This document shows positions 11,830-20,657 of a stretch of 64,000 nucleotides of DNA, in pieces. The stretch comes from Novosphingobium profundi (GTDB lineage Bacteria; Pseudomonadota; Alphaproteobacteria; Sphingomonadales; Sphingomonadaceae): NCBI RefSeq assembly GCF_018491765.1, contig NZ_JABWCU010000008.1, positions 186,001 through 250,000 on the forward strand, written 5' to 3'. The position numbers and the translations under genes were made by a program. Numbering within the stretch: the stretch's first letter is position 1; each line of letters starts with the position of its first letter. The notes beneath the pieces are model-generated. The model made no database searches. It saw only the letters and a list, made by a program, of their open reading frames with translations, and was not told where the DNA came from.

Positions 11830-12165
11830 ATGAACCCTTCTGGCTCCGGCGTGTCGCGCTCCACCCTCCTTGTCCTGGCCCTCGCCCTCCCGGCGCTTTC
11901 CGGCTGCGTGGTCAGCACCGTCGCCGATGTCGCCACGGCCCCGGTGCGCGCGGTCGGCCAGGGTGTCGACTGGGCGACCACCAGCCAGTCCGAAGCCGAC
12001 GAGAAGCGCGGGCGCGCCCTGCGCAAGAACGAGGAGGCGATCGGCAAGGTTCAGCGCCGCTACGAGAAGAACTTGCGCGAATGCGACAAGGGCCGCCAGA
12101 GCGCCTGTCTCGACGCACGCGACGACTATGCCGAATTGCAGCAGCTTCGCACGCGCACGCCGTGA
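11830..12165 (+). CDS. small lipoprotein
   Basis: A 111-residue protein. A signal sequence (STLLVLALALPALSGC) ends in a lipobox LSGC, so the mature protein should be lipid-anchored at its cysteine. The mature part is short and charged, with EADEKRGRALRKNEE and a paired-cysteine C-terminus (ECDKGRQSACLDARDDY). I do not recognise a functional family. The start at 11830 gives a normal n-region; the upstream in-frame ATG at 11794 would place a polar extension before the signal sequence. The dgt gene begins 37 bases later. Confidence 0.75.
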   Translation: MNPSGSGVSRSTLLVLALALPALSGCVVSTVADVATAPVRAVGQGVDWATTSQSEADEKRGRALRKNEEAIGKVQRRYEKNLRECDKGRQSACLDARDDYAELQQLRTRTP

Positions 12166-12202
12166 ACGAACGGCCCTGCCCCTTCAAGGACACGACGACA
12201 CG

Positions 12203-13540
12203 ATGAGCTGGTACGAGAGGCGCGAACAATGGTCCGCGCAGGTCGAGGACGCGCGCGAAGATGGCGACATCGACTACGCCCGCGTGGTCCACTCCGCCTC
12301 GTTCCGGCGGCTCCAGGGCAAGACCCAGATCCTCAACCTGGGCGACAGCGACTTCTACCGCACCCGCCTCACCCATTCGCTCGAGGTGGCGCAGATCGCG
12401 GGCGGCCTCGCGCGCCAGCTTGCCAAAAGCTTTCCCGACCATCCCGCCACCGCCCACCTGCCCGACCGCAGCCTGATCCACGCGATCGGCTGCACGCACG
12501 ATTTCGGGCACCCGCCCTTCGGCCATGGCGGTGAAGTCGCCCTGAACTACTGCATGCGGGAAGCCGGCGGGTTCGAGGGCAACGGCCAGACCTTGCGCAT
12601 CCTCGCCCGGCTCGAGAGCTTTTCGGCCAACGCCGGGGCCAACCTGAGCCGTCGCACGCTGCTGGGCGTGCTGAAATATCCCGTGGCCTTCGCGCGCGCC
12701 GCCAATCCCGCGCTCACGCCCCGCCTGCGCGAAGGGCCGAGCACGATCCGCGTGCTCGATGCCGCCGCCTGCAAGCCGCCCAAGGCCTATCTCGACACCG
12801 AATCCGAGGTAGCCGACTGGATTCTCGCCCCGCTCACTCCGACCGAGCGCGACGCCTTCGTCACCATCGAGGAACGCCCCGGAAAGCACGCCCGAACGCT
12901 TCACAAGAGCTTCGACTGCTCGATCATGGATCTGGCCGACGACATCGCCTACGGCGTCCACGACCTGGAAGACGCGATTGCGCTCGGTCTCGTCGCCAAG
13001 GACCGCTTTGCCGCTGCAATCGAAAGTCCCTGTGCACCCTTCCTCGACGCGCTCAAGGCGAAATACCCCGGCGAAAGCGAAAACGACGTCTTCTCGGCGA
13101 TGGTCGAGGACCTGTTCGGCGAGGAGGACACCCGCAAGCGCTACATAAGCCGCCTCGTCCACCACTTCCTGACCGGCGCTGCCTACCGCGAGGAAACGGC
13201 CTTCGCCGAACCTCTGCTGCGCTGGCGGGTCAGTCTCGAAGGGCCGCGGCGCGCCTTCCTCGACGCGCTCCAGCGTTTCATCGTCGAGGAGGTCATCGCC
13301 AGCCCCGAAGTCCAGCATCTGGAGTTCAAGGGACAGACGATGGTCGTCGCCGTGTTCGAGGCGCTCGCCGCCGATCCGGCCCGCCTGCTCCCAAAGGCCG
13401 CCCTGAGGCGCTACGAAGCTGCCTCAGGCGATCTTCGGGTCATCTGCGACCATGTGGCCGCGATGACCGACACCCACCTCCTGAAGACTTACGAGCGGCT
13501 TTTCAGCCCGCGCATGGGATCGGTGTTCGACCGGCTCTGA
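12203..13540 (+). CDS. dgt: deoxyguanosinetriphosphate triphosphohydrolase-like protein
   Basis: A 445-residue HD-domain enzyme. The metal-binding histidines/aspartates are visible in RTRLTHSLEVAQIA, GCTHDFGHPPFGHGGE and DLADDIAYGVHDLED. The family hydrolyses dGTP (and other dNTPs) to the nucleoside and triphosphate, affecting dNTP pools. The start at 12203 (MSWYERREQW) is chosen because family similarity begins there; AAGGA lies 13 bases upstream. In many alphaproteobacteria dgt sits near erpA and xthA, but here those genes are 26 kb away. Confidence 0.93.
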   Translation: MSWYERREQWSAQVEDAREDGDIDYARVVHSASFRRLQGKTQILNLGDSDFYRTRLTHSLEVAQIAGGLARQLAKSFPDHPATAHLPDRSLIHAIGCTHDFGHPPFGHGGEVALNYCMREAGGFEGNGQTLRILARLESFSANAGANLSRRTLLGVLKYPVAFARAANPALTPRLREGPSTIRVLDAAACKPPKAYLDTESEVADWILAPLTPTERDAFVTIEERPGKHARTLHKSFDCSIMDLADDIAYGVHDLEDAIALGLVAKDRFAAAIESPCAPFLDALKAKYPGESENDVFSAMVEDLFGEEDTRKRYISRLVHHFLTGAAYREETAFAEPLLRWRVSLEGPRRAFLDALQRFIVEEVIASPEVQHLEFKGQTMVVAVFEALAADPARLLPKAALRRYEAASGDLRVICDHVAAMTDTHLLKTYERLFSPRMGSVFDRL

Positions 13541-13549
13541 CCTTCGGCC

Positions 13550-14158
13550 CTATTCCTGGTGGGAAGGTCCACCGCGCGCCGCCTGGATCGCACGGAAGGC
13601 ATGGCCCATCAGGCGCGTGACCTCCTCGCTGCTCAGCACGTAGTGGGGCTCGTAGCGCAGGCCCTGCTTGCGCGTGCGGCTCCAGTGGTCGACGTAAAGC
13701 GCCTTGCCCGGCCCGAACACGAGATCGACGTGCTTGGCGAGCCGCGCCGGCCCCTCGCCCGAATAGGCGAGACGGAACAGCCCGATGTCGACCACCTGCG
13801 GGCCCATCATCAGCCAGACGTGCCCGTCCCAGTCGAACTGCGGCCCGGCGAAGACCTCTGCCCCGTCGAAAGACCCGCCATCCCCGATCACCGGCGCGCC
13901 CTCGAGCGAAAGCGTACCCGCGACGAGGTGAATCGGCGCGGCGATCTGCCGCTCGAGCGTCACCGCCAGCGCCGCGCTCATCAGCGCACCTGCGCGAGGC
14001 ACTTGCGGGAAGACTTTGAGCAGATCGCGCGCGGCGCGCGAAAGCGCCGCCTGGTCGGTTTCGTTCAGCGCATAGGTCTTGAACGTCTTGGCCGCGGCCC
14101 AGCCATGATGGTGGGCGACGAGCTTGCCCAGTTGCGCGCTATCCTTGATCGAACTCAT
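13550..14158 (-). CDS. conserved hypothetical protein
   Basis: A 202-residue soluble protein that I do not recognise. It starts MSSIKDSAQLGKLVAHHHGW. The central part has FDWDGHVWLMMGPQVVDI and HVDLVFGPGKALYVDHW, with several conserved-looking His, Asp and Trp residues that would fit a hydrolase- or transglutaminase-like pocket; this is only an impression. There is no signal peptide or membrane span. Convergent with dgt (9-base gap) and followed upstream by tsaC in the same direction after about 58 bases. Confidence 0.75.
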   Translation of the reverse strand: MSSIKDSAQLGKLVAHHHGWAAAKTFKTYALNETDQAALSRAARDLLKVFPQVPRAGALMSAALAVTLERQIAAPIHLVAGTLSLEGAPVIGDGGSFDGAEVFAGPQFDWDGHVWLMMGPQVVDIGLFRLAYSGEGPARLAKHVDLVFGPGKALYVDHWSRTRKQGLRYEPHYVLSSEEVTRLMGHAFRAIQAARGGPSHQE

Positions 14159-14216
14159 CGCGCGCCTTTAGCTGCCCCCGCGCGATTTGACGATAGTCGG
14201 TTCGCGCAAGGGCGAG

Positions 14217-15164
14217 TCAGGCCGCCGCGCGGCGCAGCCGGTCGTTGATCGCCGCACCGATCCCGGTCTCGGGTACCGGCGCGATGGCGATGCGTACATG
14301 CCCATCCGCCGCACCCTGGTGCAGCAGCGCATAGAGCCGGCTCGCAGCCTCGTTAAGATCGCCGCTCGCCGACAACGTCGCATGCCCCGCCACGGCCCCA
14401 AAGCCGATGTGGAATTCGTCCGGCTCGGCCTTCAGCGCGTTCAGCCGCACGGGCTTGCCCGGCGCGTAGTGGCTGGCAAGCTGGCCCGGCGCCTCGATCG
14501 CCTGCGCGGTGACCGGCTCGCTCGCCTGCCCCAGCACCGCCGCGAGCTCGGCTTCCGCGATCGGGCCCGGACGCAGGACTTGCCAGCGCGTGCCTTCGCG
14601 CAGCGCGACGATGGTCGATTCAAGGCCTGCCGCGCACGCCCCGCCGTCGATCACCGCATCGACCCTGTCGCCGAGCGAGGCAACGACATGCCCCGCCGTC
14701 GTCGGACTTACCGCGCCGCTGCGATTGGCCGAAGGCGCGGCTAGCGGCAAGCCGGTCTCGGCGATCAGCGCGCGCATGACGGGATGCGCCGGGCAGCGCA
14801 GCGCGACGGTCGACAACCCGGCGGTCACCGCCGCAGCGACCGGAGCCCCTTCGCGCAAGGGCAGCACCAGCGTCAGCGGGCCCGGCCAGAACGCCTCGGC
14901 CAATGCTTTGGCACGCTCGTCGAGCAGCGCGATCGCCTCGGCCCCGGCGAGATCGGCAACGTGGACGATCAGCGGGTTGAAGCTCGGTCGTCCCTTGGCC
15001 GCATAGATCGCCGCGACGGACTCGTCGCGATCGGCCCTTGCGGCGAGCCCGTAGACGGTCTCGGTGGGCACCGCGACCAGGCCGGCGCCACGCAAAATGG
15101 CCGCCGCCTCGGCAATGTCCGGGGTGGTGCTGGCAAGAAGGCGCGGGCGACTGGCGGGATTCAT
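14217..15164 (-). CDS. tsaC: threonylcarbamoyl-AMP synthase (Sua5/YrdC type, long form)
   Basis: A 315-residue protein that makes threonylcarbamoyl-AMP for the t6A37 modification of ANN-decoding tRNAs. The YrdC domain occupies about residues 15-210: VAVPTETVYGLAARAD, KGRPSFNPLIVHV, LAAPSANRSGAVSPTTA. The remaining C-terminal part (LASHYAPGKPVRL and a Rossmann-like end) is the Sua5 domain, so this is the Sua5 form rather than the short TsaC. Divergent from the DUF815 ATPase across about 50 bases. Confidence 0.93.
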   Translation of the reverse strand: MNPASRPRLLASTTPDIAEAAAILRGAGLVAVPTETVYGLAARADRDESVAAIYAAKGRPSFNPLIVHVADLAGAEAIALLDERAKALAEAFWPGPLTLVLPLREGAPVAAAVTAGLSTVALRCPAHPVMRALIAETGLPLAAPSANRSGAVSPTTAGHVVASLGDRVDAVIDGGACAAGLESTIVALREGTRWQVLRPGPIAEAELAAVLGQASEPVTAQAIEAPGQLASHYAPGKPVRLNALKAEPDEFHIGFGAVAGHATLSASGDLNEAASRLYALLHQGAADGHVRIAIAPVPETGIGAAINDRLRRAAA

Positions 15165-15215
15165 GCCCCGGCGCTATAGCCGCGCGGTGCGAAAGCCAAG
15201 GAAAAGCGTATCAAA

Positions 15216-16061
15216 ATGACGAGTGCAACGCCCGAATCCCAAACCCTCCCCCTGCTCGCCCGGATTGCCGACGCGCTCGAGCGGCTTGCCCCGGTCGCTC
15301 CCCCCGCGATCGACTGGCTCGCCTGTCCCGCCTACGTATGGAGCGGATCGAGTGCGCGCGGGGTGGACCGCCTCGATGCGCCCGCGCTCGCCATGCTGCG
15401 CGGCATCGACGACCAGAAGCAAAGCGTCGTCACCAACGTGCTGCGCCTCGCCGCCGGCCACGCCGCGCACGACATGCTGCTGTGGGGTTCGCGCGGGATG
15501 GGCAAGTCGGCCCTGCTGCGCGCCGCGATCCGCAAGGGCCAGGCCGAACACGCCGATGGAATCGCGCTCGTCCAGGTCGGCCAGGACGCGCTCTCGGGCG
15601 TGACCGATCTTTTCGCGACGCTGGGCCAGGTCGAGCGGCGCTTCCTCGTCTTCGTCGACGATCTCGGCTTCGAGGAGAATGACGGCGCGGGCCCGCGCCT
15701 GCTGCGCTCCTGGCTCGAGGGCGGCGTCGAGGCCCGGCCCGCCAACGTGCGCCTCGCGGTCACCTCGAACCGACGCGCGATCGTCTCGCGCTCGATGCGC
15801 GAGCAGGACGATCCGATCAACCCGCGCGACGTGGTCGACGACCGTCTCGCGCTCGCTGACCGCTTCGGCCTCTCGATCGGCTTCCACGCCTGCGATCAGG
15901 ACGCCTATCTCGCCATTATCGCGGGCTATGCCGGCGAATTCGGCCTGACGTGGGAAACAGGCGACGCGCTCGAATGGTCGCGGCGACGCGGTGCGCGATC
16001 GGGCCGCGTAGCCTGGCAATACGTCAACGAACTGGCCGGACGCGCTGGCGTCGCGCTCTAG
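15216..16061 (+). CDS. DUF815 family AAA-like ATPase
   Basis: A 281-residue protein with Walker A WGSRGMGKSALLRA and Walker B RFLVFVDDLGFEEND, followed by LAVTSNRRAIVSRS (sensor-like) and NPRDVVDDRLALADRFGLSI. This matches the DUF815 P-loop ATPases, which lack an established role. It is cytosolic. The gene ends at a perfect hairpin shared with the convergent dehydrogenase gene. Confidence 0.88.
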   Translation: MTSATPESQTLPLLARIADALERLAPVAPPAIDWLACPAYVWSGSSARGVDRLDAPALAMLRGIDDQKQSVVTNVLRLAAGHAAHDMLLWGSRGMGKSALLRAAIRKGQAEHADGIALVQVGQDALSGVTDLFATLGQVERRFLVFVDDLGFEENDGAGPRLLRSWLEGGVEARPANVRLAVTSNRRAIVSRSMREQDDPINPRDVVDDRLALADRFGLSIGFHACDQDAYLAIIAGYAGEFGLTWETGDALEWSRRRGARSGRVAWQYVNELAGRAGVAL

Positions 16062-16067
16062 GACCCG

Positions 16068-16089
16068 GAGGGCGCCCGACGGCGCCCTC
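16068..16089. terminator. hairpin between convergent genes
   Basis: GAGGGCGCC at 16068-16076 pairs perfectly with GGCGCCCTC at 16081-16089 around a CGAC loop, directly between two convergent stops. The following T content is weak on the plus strand, so termination strength is uncertain. Confidence 0.65.
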
Positions 16090-17586
16090 TCACTTCTCCG
16101 GGGTCAGGATCCGGTCCTCGCCCTTGAAGCCGGCCTGCAGGCGCTGCTCGGCCGCTTCGGGCGAGTTGGGATCGATCAGGCCCGGACGCGGCTTGAGATG
16201 CTCGGTCTCGACCGGCTTGATCGGGTCGGAGGGCTTGGCCCCGGCGGCGTGAACCCGCCAGACGATCCCGGCGGTGTCGTCCGTAACGAGAAGCGCACCC
16301 GCCTTGTCGAAGGCGACCCAGGTCGGACGGCCATGAGTCTCGTCGCCGTCCTTGGTCAGGAACCCGGTCAGCACGCGCACGGGCTTCACGTCCTTGGGGT
16401 TGCCGTTGGCATCGAAGGGAATGAAGACGACATCATAGCCGACCGCCGGTCGACGGTTCCACGATCCGTGGCGGGCAATGAAGGCGCCGTTGCGATAGGC
16501 CGGGCCCATCAATGTACCGCCTTTGTCGAAGACCATGCCGAGCGTGCCGGTATGCGCGCCCATCGCGTATTCGGGCTTGCGCGTGTACTCGATCATGTAA
16601 GTCTGCATGTCGAGCTCGACGCGGGTATCGAACACGTCCTTCCAGTAGACCCAGGGCCAGCCGTACTGCGCGCCGACGGGGACGTTGGTGAAGTAGTCGG
16701 GAACGAGATCGGGCCCGAGCATGTCGCGCTCCTGCACCGTCGCCCACATTTCGCCGGTCGAAGGATTCCAGTCGAGCCCGTTGGGGTTGCGCATGCCCGC
16801 CGCGTATTGGCGACGCCGGCCGGTGTCGGTATCGACCTCCCAGATCGAAGCGCGGCCCGCTTCCTCCTCGATGCCGTTGTCGGCAATGTTGGTCGCCGAA
16901 CCGACCGCGACGTAGAGGTGCTTGCCATCGCTCGTCAGCAGCAGGTTGCGCATCCAATGGTTGCCGCCCGGCCACAGATCCATCAGCTTCTTCGGCTTGC
17001 CTTCCAGCTTGGTCTGGCCCGGCGTGAAGGACCATTCGAGAATCGCATTGTGGTTGGCGACGTAAAGCTTGCCGTTGCCATAAGCCATGCCCGAGGGCGA
17101 GACGAGGTCGGCCTTGCGCAGATCGAACTTCTGGTCGGCCTTGCCGTCGCCGTTGCTGTCGCGCAGCAGGACGATCGTGTCGGGCGAAGGACCGCCCGCG
17201 CCGACCTTGCCCATCGCCCAGCCCATCACCGTGCCGGTAATCCCGCCGCTCTCGCTGGCCTTGGGCGCCGAAGTCTCGGCCACAAGCACGTCACCGTTGG
17301 GCAGGGTGAGCATCGTGCGCGGATGCGCCAGCCCCTCGGCGAAGCGCTCGACGACGAGGCCCTTGGCGGGAACCGGAGCCTCGCCCGGCTGCCATCCGAT
17401 GGTGTCGACCAGCTTCATGCTCGGGATCATCTGCGGATCGGGATCGACCAGCTTGGGATCCTTGCCCGCGGTGGCGTCGCTCGGCAGGTCCGAGGTGTTG
17501 GAATACTGGGTCCAGGCAAAGAACGCGACCAGCGCGAGGACAAGGACGACGACGGCCCCGAGGGCCTTGAGCAGGATCGTGCGCAT
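16090..17586 (-). CDS. sorbosone-dehydrogenase-like PQQ/beta-propeller protein
   Basis: A 498-residue protein with one N-terminal membrane span (ALGAVVVLVLALVAFFAW) and a periplasmic six-bladed beta-propeller. Segments such as LTLPNGDVLVAETSAP, GMRNPNGLDWNPSTGEMW and MGAHTGTLGMVFD match the soluble aldose/L-sorbosone dehydrogenase family, which can use PQQ. The actual substrate is not evident, and no PQQ synthesis genes are in the window. The start at 17586 fits the span position. Confidence 0.85.
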   Translation of the reverse strand: MRTILLKALGAVVVLVLALVAFFAWTQYSNTSDLPSDATAGKDPKLVDPDPQMIPSMKLVDTIGWQPGEAPVPAKGLVVERFAEGLAHPRTMLTLPNGDVLVAETSAPKASESGGITGTVMGWAMGKVGAGGPSPDTIVLLRDSNGDGKADQKFDLRKADLVSPSGMAYGNGKLYVANHNAILEWSFTPGQTKLEGKPKKLMDLWPGGNHWMRNLLLTSDGKHLYVAVGSATNIADNGIEEEAGRASIWEVDTDTGRRRQYAAGMRNPNGLDWNPSTGEMWATVQERDMLGPDLVPDYFTNVPVGAQYGWPWVYWKDVFDTRVELDMQTYMIEYTRKPEYAMGAHTGTLGMVFDKGGTLMGPAYRNGAFIARHGSWNRRPAVGYDVVFIPFDANGNPKDVKPVRVLTGFLTKDGDETHGRPTWVAFDKAGALLVTDDTAGIVWRVHAAGAKPSDPIKPVETEHLKPRPGLIDPNSPEAAEQRLQAGFKGEDRILTPEK

Positions 17587-17647
17587 GGCGACCGAGATAG
17601 GACCCTACCGGCTAGGCGGCAACCACGAGTTGCGCTAACCGGGGAGC

Positions 17648-18133
17648 ATGTACGATTTTGGATCCCTCTCCGACCTGCCCAAGAGCGAACTCTATGAGGA
17701 ACTGGCGCGTGCCGCCACGGCTCTCGTCGATGGCGAAACCGATGCCGTCGCCAACATGGCCAACCTCTCCGCGCTCATCTGGCAATTCGTCCCCGACCTC
17801 AACTGGGCCGGCTTCTACCGCCGCATCGAGGATGAGCTGGTGCTCGGCCCCTTCATGGGCAAGCCCGCCTGCATCCGCATTCCTCTGGGCGCGGGCGTGT
17901 GCGGCGCAGCGGCAGCGAGCGGCGAGACGCAGCTCGTCCCCGACGTCCATGCCTTTCCCGGCCACATTGCCTGCGACGCAGCCAGCCGCTCGGAACTCGT
18001 GGTCCCGGTTATCGTCGAAGGTGGTGTGGTTGCCGTAATCGACCTCGACAGCCCCCTGCCCGGACGCTTCGACGAGGAGGACGCGCAAGGCTTCGCCCGC
18101 CTCGCCGCGATCGCGGCGAACGTCCTCGCCTGA
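17648..18133 (+). CDS. msrC: free methionine-(R)-sulfoxide reductase (GAF domain)
   Basis: A 161-residue single GAF domain protein. Hallmarks are WAGFYRRIEDELVLGPFMGKPACIRIPLGAGVCG (read in shorter parts: GPFMGKPACIRI, GAGVCGAAA), then VPDVHAFPGHIACD, carrying the three cysteines of fRMsr enzymes. The enzyme reduces free methionine-R-sulfoxide with thioredoxin, part of oxidative-damage repair in the cytosol. Transcribed divergently from the sorbosone-dehydrogenase-like gene. Confidence 0.93.
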   Translation: MYDFGSLSDLPKSELYEELARAATALVDGETDAVANMANLSALIWQFVPDLNWAGFYRRIEDELVLGPFMGKPACIRIPLGAGVCGAAAASGETQLVPDVHAFPGHIACDAASRSELVVPVIVEGGVVAVIDLDSPLPGRFDEEDAQGFARLAAIAANVLA

Positions 18134-18277
18134 TTCAAACTCACGACGGTCGCCTGATCCGATCCGGGACACGCGACCGCCAATGCGACCAATTGCATGG
18201 TAATACGCCGCATTAGATGCTAAATTTTTCGTTAACGCCCGGCCAGACCGGATTTGTCTCGCGAAAAGGTGCATCCT

Positions 18278-18733
18278 ATGCGTCACTTCCGTTCCACCGC
18301 AGCCCTAGCCGTGCTGCTGCTCGGGTTTGGACTCTTGCCCACCCAGGTCGTCCATGCCCAACCGGCAACTTCAGAATCTCCCCGCGTCCGCTATGGCGGC
18401 TTCGACCCGGTTGCGCGGGATGCCTGGCTTGCCGACTGCCACCAGAAAGTGGCTGCGCGCGACTCCAGCCCGAGCGCGCGCCCCGTTGGCCGGGTACCGA
18501 CCGATGAATGCCAGGCTTATCTCGACGCCTTTTACGAACGTTATACGCACGCGGGCTATGCCGGCTATCACCCACAGACCGGCGCCATAATTTCCGGCTA
18601 CGATCCGCGCCGTTACGGCGCCGATTATACCCATGCCAGCGAGCCTGGTGGCTCCGCAGGTCTAAAATTTGTATCGCACGAGGTGGTTCAGCGGCTGCCG
18701 GCTCATGCAGCCGCATCCGGCGCTCGCGACTAG
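18278..18733 (+). CDS. secreted hypothetical protein
   Basis: A 151-residue protein with a signal peptide (FRSTAALAVLLLGFGLLPTQVVHAQ, cleavage after HA). The mature part contains WLADCHQKVAARD and DECQAYLDAFYERYTHAGYAGY, two cysteines and many tyrosines and glycines. I do not recognise the family; short tyrosine-rich exported proteins like this are common in sphingomonads. The start at 18278 has AAAGG 9 bases upstream; an in-frame start at 18254 has less signal-peptide character. A TTAAC-containing AT-rich patch lies upstream. Confidence 0.72.
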   Translation: MRHFRSTAALAVLLLGFGLLPTQVVHAQPATSESPRVRYGGFDPVARDAWLADCHQKVAARDSSPSARPVGRVPTDECQAYLDAFYERYTHAGYAGYHPQTGAIISGYDPRRYGADYTHASEPGGSAGLKFVSHEVVQRLPAHAAASGARD

Positions 18734-18763
18734 AGGCCTTCTAGCCGGTAGGAAAGAAAAGCG

Positions 18764-18887
18764 TTTCAAGGGGTTTACCACCCCTTGACCCGTATGCCGT
18801 CGATGGTGACGGCCTGCCCGGCACATCCGGTCAGCACAATTTTGGACGGTATTGGCAGCTCGAGGGGCCTTTCCCCCTCGAAAAATC
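18764..18887 (+). repeat. dispersed palindromic repeat, copy 1 (full)
   Basis: Begins TTTCAAGGGGTTTACCACC and continues CCCTTGACCCGTATGCCGTC. CAAGGGGT (18767-18774) and ACCCCTTG (18780-18787) form a perfect 8-bp arm pair around five bases. About 75 bases later a second hairpin CGAGGGG/CCCCTCG (18861-18867 and 18874-18880) follows, ending in AAAAATC. The same layout recurs at 40661-40783, and the first 38 bases recur inverted at 26739-26776. It lies between the secreted hypothetical gene and the 3' end of parB. Confidence 0.8.
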
Positions 18888-18895
18888 TTCTTAAC

Positions 18896-19879
18896 TCAGA
18901 TCGCGCCACCGGTCAGGCGCTGGCAGACCAAATCGAGCTGGTCGAGCGTCGTATATTTGATCGTTACCGTTCCCGAACGCGGATCGGCATCGGACTGGAT
19001 CTTGACCGGAAGCCCGAGGAACTCCTCGAGGTGGTCCTGAACCGCGACAATGTCCGCATCCTGCGCCGGATCGCGCGCGGTGCGCGCCGGACGGCGAGGC
19101 GTGGTATCGCCGCGCATCTTCTTGCGCACGAGCTTCTCGATATCGCGCACCGACATCTGCGACTTGACCGCCTGCGCGGCCAGTTCCCCGGCCTCGTCGC
19201 ATCCGATCAGCGCGCGCGCATGGCCCATCGACAGATCGCCCTTCTCGACCAGGCGCACGACATCGTCGGGCAAGGCGAGCAGGCGCTGGAAGTTCGCGAC
19301 GTGGCTGCGGCTCTTGTCGACGAGGCGTGCGATCTCGGCCTGAGTCATCCCTTCGGATTCGGACAGGCGCTGATAGGCGCGCGCCTCTTCGATCGGGTTG
19401 AGATCCTCGCGCTGGAGATTCTCGATCAGCGCCAGCGCCATGACTTCGCGATCGGACAGATCGCGCACCAGCGCCGGTATCTCGTGAAGCTGCGCTTTCT
19501 GCGCTGCACGCCAACGGCGCTCACCTGCTACCAGCTGGAAACCGCCGGTATCGGTCGGACGAACGATGATAGGTTGAATCACCCCACGCTGCGCGATCGA
19601 GGCGGCGAGCTCGTCGAGTGCTTCTTCGTCGAAATAGCGACGCGGCTGCTGTGGGTCGGGCTTGATTTCCGCCAGGCTCAACGAACGCAAGCCTGTTCCA
19701 CGTGGAACAGCACCCGCTCCATCCGCATCCGAACCCGCAGCGGCGCCCGGCGCCGCGACCGGTTCCTCGCGACGGCTTTCCCCCAACAAGGCGCCAAGCC
19801 CACGACCAAGCCCTCTTGGCTTCTGCCGCGACGCACTCGGAGTCAATGCCGGTGCGCGGGGGGCGGTTTCGTCGCTCAT
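18896..19879 (-). CDS. parB: chromosome partitioning protein ParB
   Basis: A 327-residue parS-binding clamp protein. The N-terminal QKPRGLGRGLGALLG precedes the ParB/Spo0J domain with IKPDPQQPRRYFDEEALDELA and the CTP-binding GERRWRAAQ motif; the helix-turn-helix region (MTQAEIARLVDKSRSHVANFQRL, in parts) and a C-terminal dimerisation part follow. Its ATG overlaps the parA stop as ATGA. A parS palindrome lies inside the gene at 19694-19709 and encodes VPRGT. Partner of ParA and, probably, of the PopZ-type protein encoded at 42 kb. Confidence 0.96.
   Translation of the reverse strand: MSDETAPRAPALTPSASRQKPRGLGRGLGALLGESRREEPVAAPGAAAGSDADGAGAVPRGTGLRSLSLAEIKPDPQQPRRYFDEEALDELAASIAQRGVIQPIIVRPTDTGGFQLVAGERRWRAAQKAQLHEIPALVRDLSDREVMALALIENLQREDLNPIEEARAYQRLSESEGMTQAEIARLVDKSRSHVANFQRLLALPDDVVRLVEKGDLSMGHARALIGCDEAGELAAQAVKSQMSVRDIEKLVRKKMRGDTTPRRPARTARDPAQDADIVAVQDHLEEFLGLPVKIQSDADPRSGTVTIKYTTLDQLDLVCQRLTGGAI
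19694..19709. promoter_or_regulatory. parS site 1 (inside parB)
   Basis: TGTTCCACGTGGAACA, a perfect 16-base palindrome of the parS type with the TTCC variant half-sites. Confidence 0.9.
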
Positions 19880-20652
19880 GCTGCCTTTCTCGCTTCGGGA
19901 AGTCGGGTGATCAATTCACGCGCCAGGGCCATGTAGGCCCGGCTGCCAGCGCAGGAATGATCATAGATCAGGGCTGGGACACCGTGGCTCGGCGCTTCGG
20001 ACAAGCGCACGTTGCGCGGAATGTTGGTTTCGAAGATCAGCTGGCCCAGGCACGAACGCACGTCATCGGAGACCTGGTCGGTAAGACGGTTGCGGCGATC
20101 GAACATGGTCAGCACGATCCCGATGATACCAAGGTCGGGATTGAAGCGCTGCTGTACCCGCTCGACCGTCGTGAGGAGCTGGCTGAGCCCTTCCAGCGCG
20201 AAGAATTCGCACTGCAGGGGCACGAGCAACTTGTCGGCCGCGGTCAGGGCGTTGAGCGTCAGAAGACCCAGTGAAGGCGGACAGTCGATCAGGCAGACAT
20301 CGTAGGCCGAATCGTCACGCAGCGCGCTGCTCAGGCGATGTGCACGGTCGTCCGCATTGACGAGCTCCACTTCGGCCCCCGACAGATCGACCGTGGCGGG
20401 CAGCAGGTCCAATCCAGGAATGGACGTCGGCACAACGCACTCCGCCAGCGGTTTCTTATCGACCAGCACATCGTAGGACGAGAAATCGCGATCGGCCGGA
20501 TAGACACCGATCCCCGTGGACGCATTGCCCTGCGGATCGAGATCGATCAGCAGGGTCTTCCAGCCCGTGGCTGCAAGCGCCGTCGCAACGTTGATGGCCG
20601 TGGTAGTCTTCCCGACGCCGCCCTTCTGGTTGGCGATAGCAATACGGATCAC
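19876..20652 (-). CDS. parA: chromosome partitioning ATPase ParA
   Basis: A 258-residue Walker-type ATPase that drives origin segregation with ParB. The deviant Walker A is QKGGVGKTTTAIN, followed by LLIDLDPQGNASTG and CLIDCPPSLGLLTLNA. The start is the GTG at 20652: it begins VIRIAIANQKGG, as ParA proteins do, and AAGGG stands 9 bases upstream. The longer frame to 20745 overlaps rsmG and lacks similarity. Transcribed with rsmG (5-base gap) and parB (ATGA overlap). Confidence 0.96.
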   Translation of the reverse strand: MIRIAIANQKGGVGKTTTAINVATALAATGWKTLLIDLDPQGNASTGIGVYPADRDFSSYDVLVDKKPLAECVVPTSIPGLDLLPATVDLSGAEVELVNADDRAHRLSSALRDDSAYDVCLIDCPPSLGLLTLNALTAADKLLVPLQCEFFALEGLSQLLTTVERVQQRFNPDLGIIGIVLTMFDRRNRLTDQVSDDVRSCLGQLIFETNIPRNVRLSEAPSHGVPALIYDHSCAGSRAYMALARELITRLPEARKAA

Positions 20653-20657
20653 GTGGT

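Noticed and set aside
18861..18887. CGAGGGG/CCCCTCG hairpin as a parB terminator
   Set aside because: The A run is on the wrong side for parB; the hairpin is better explained as part of the dispersed repeat.
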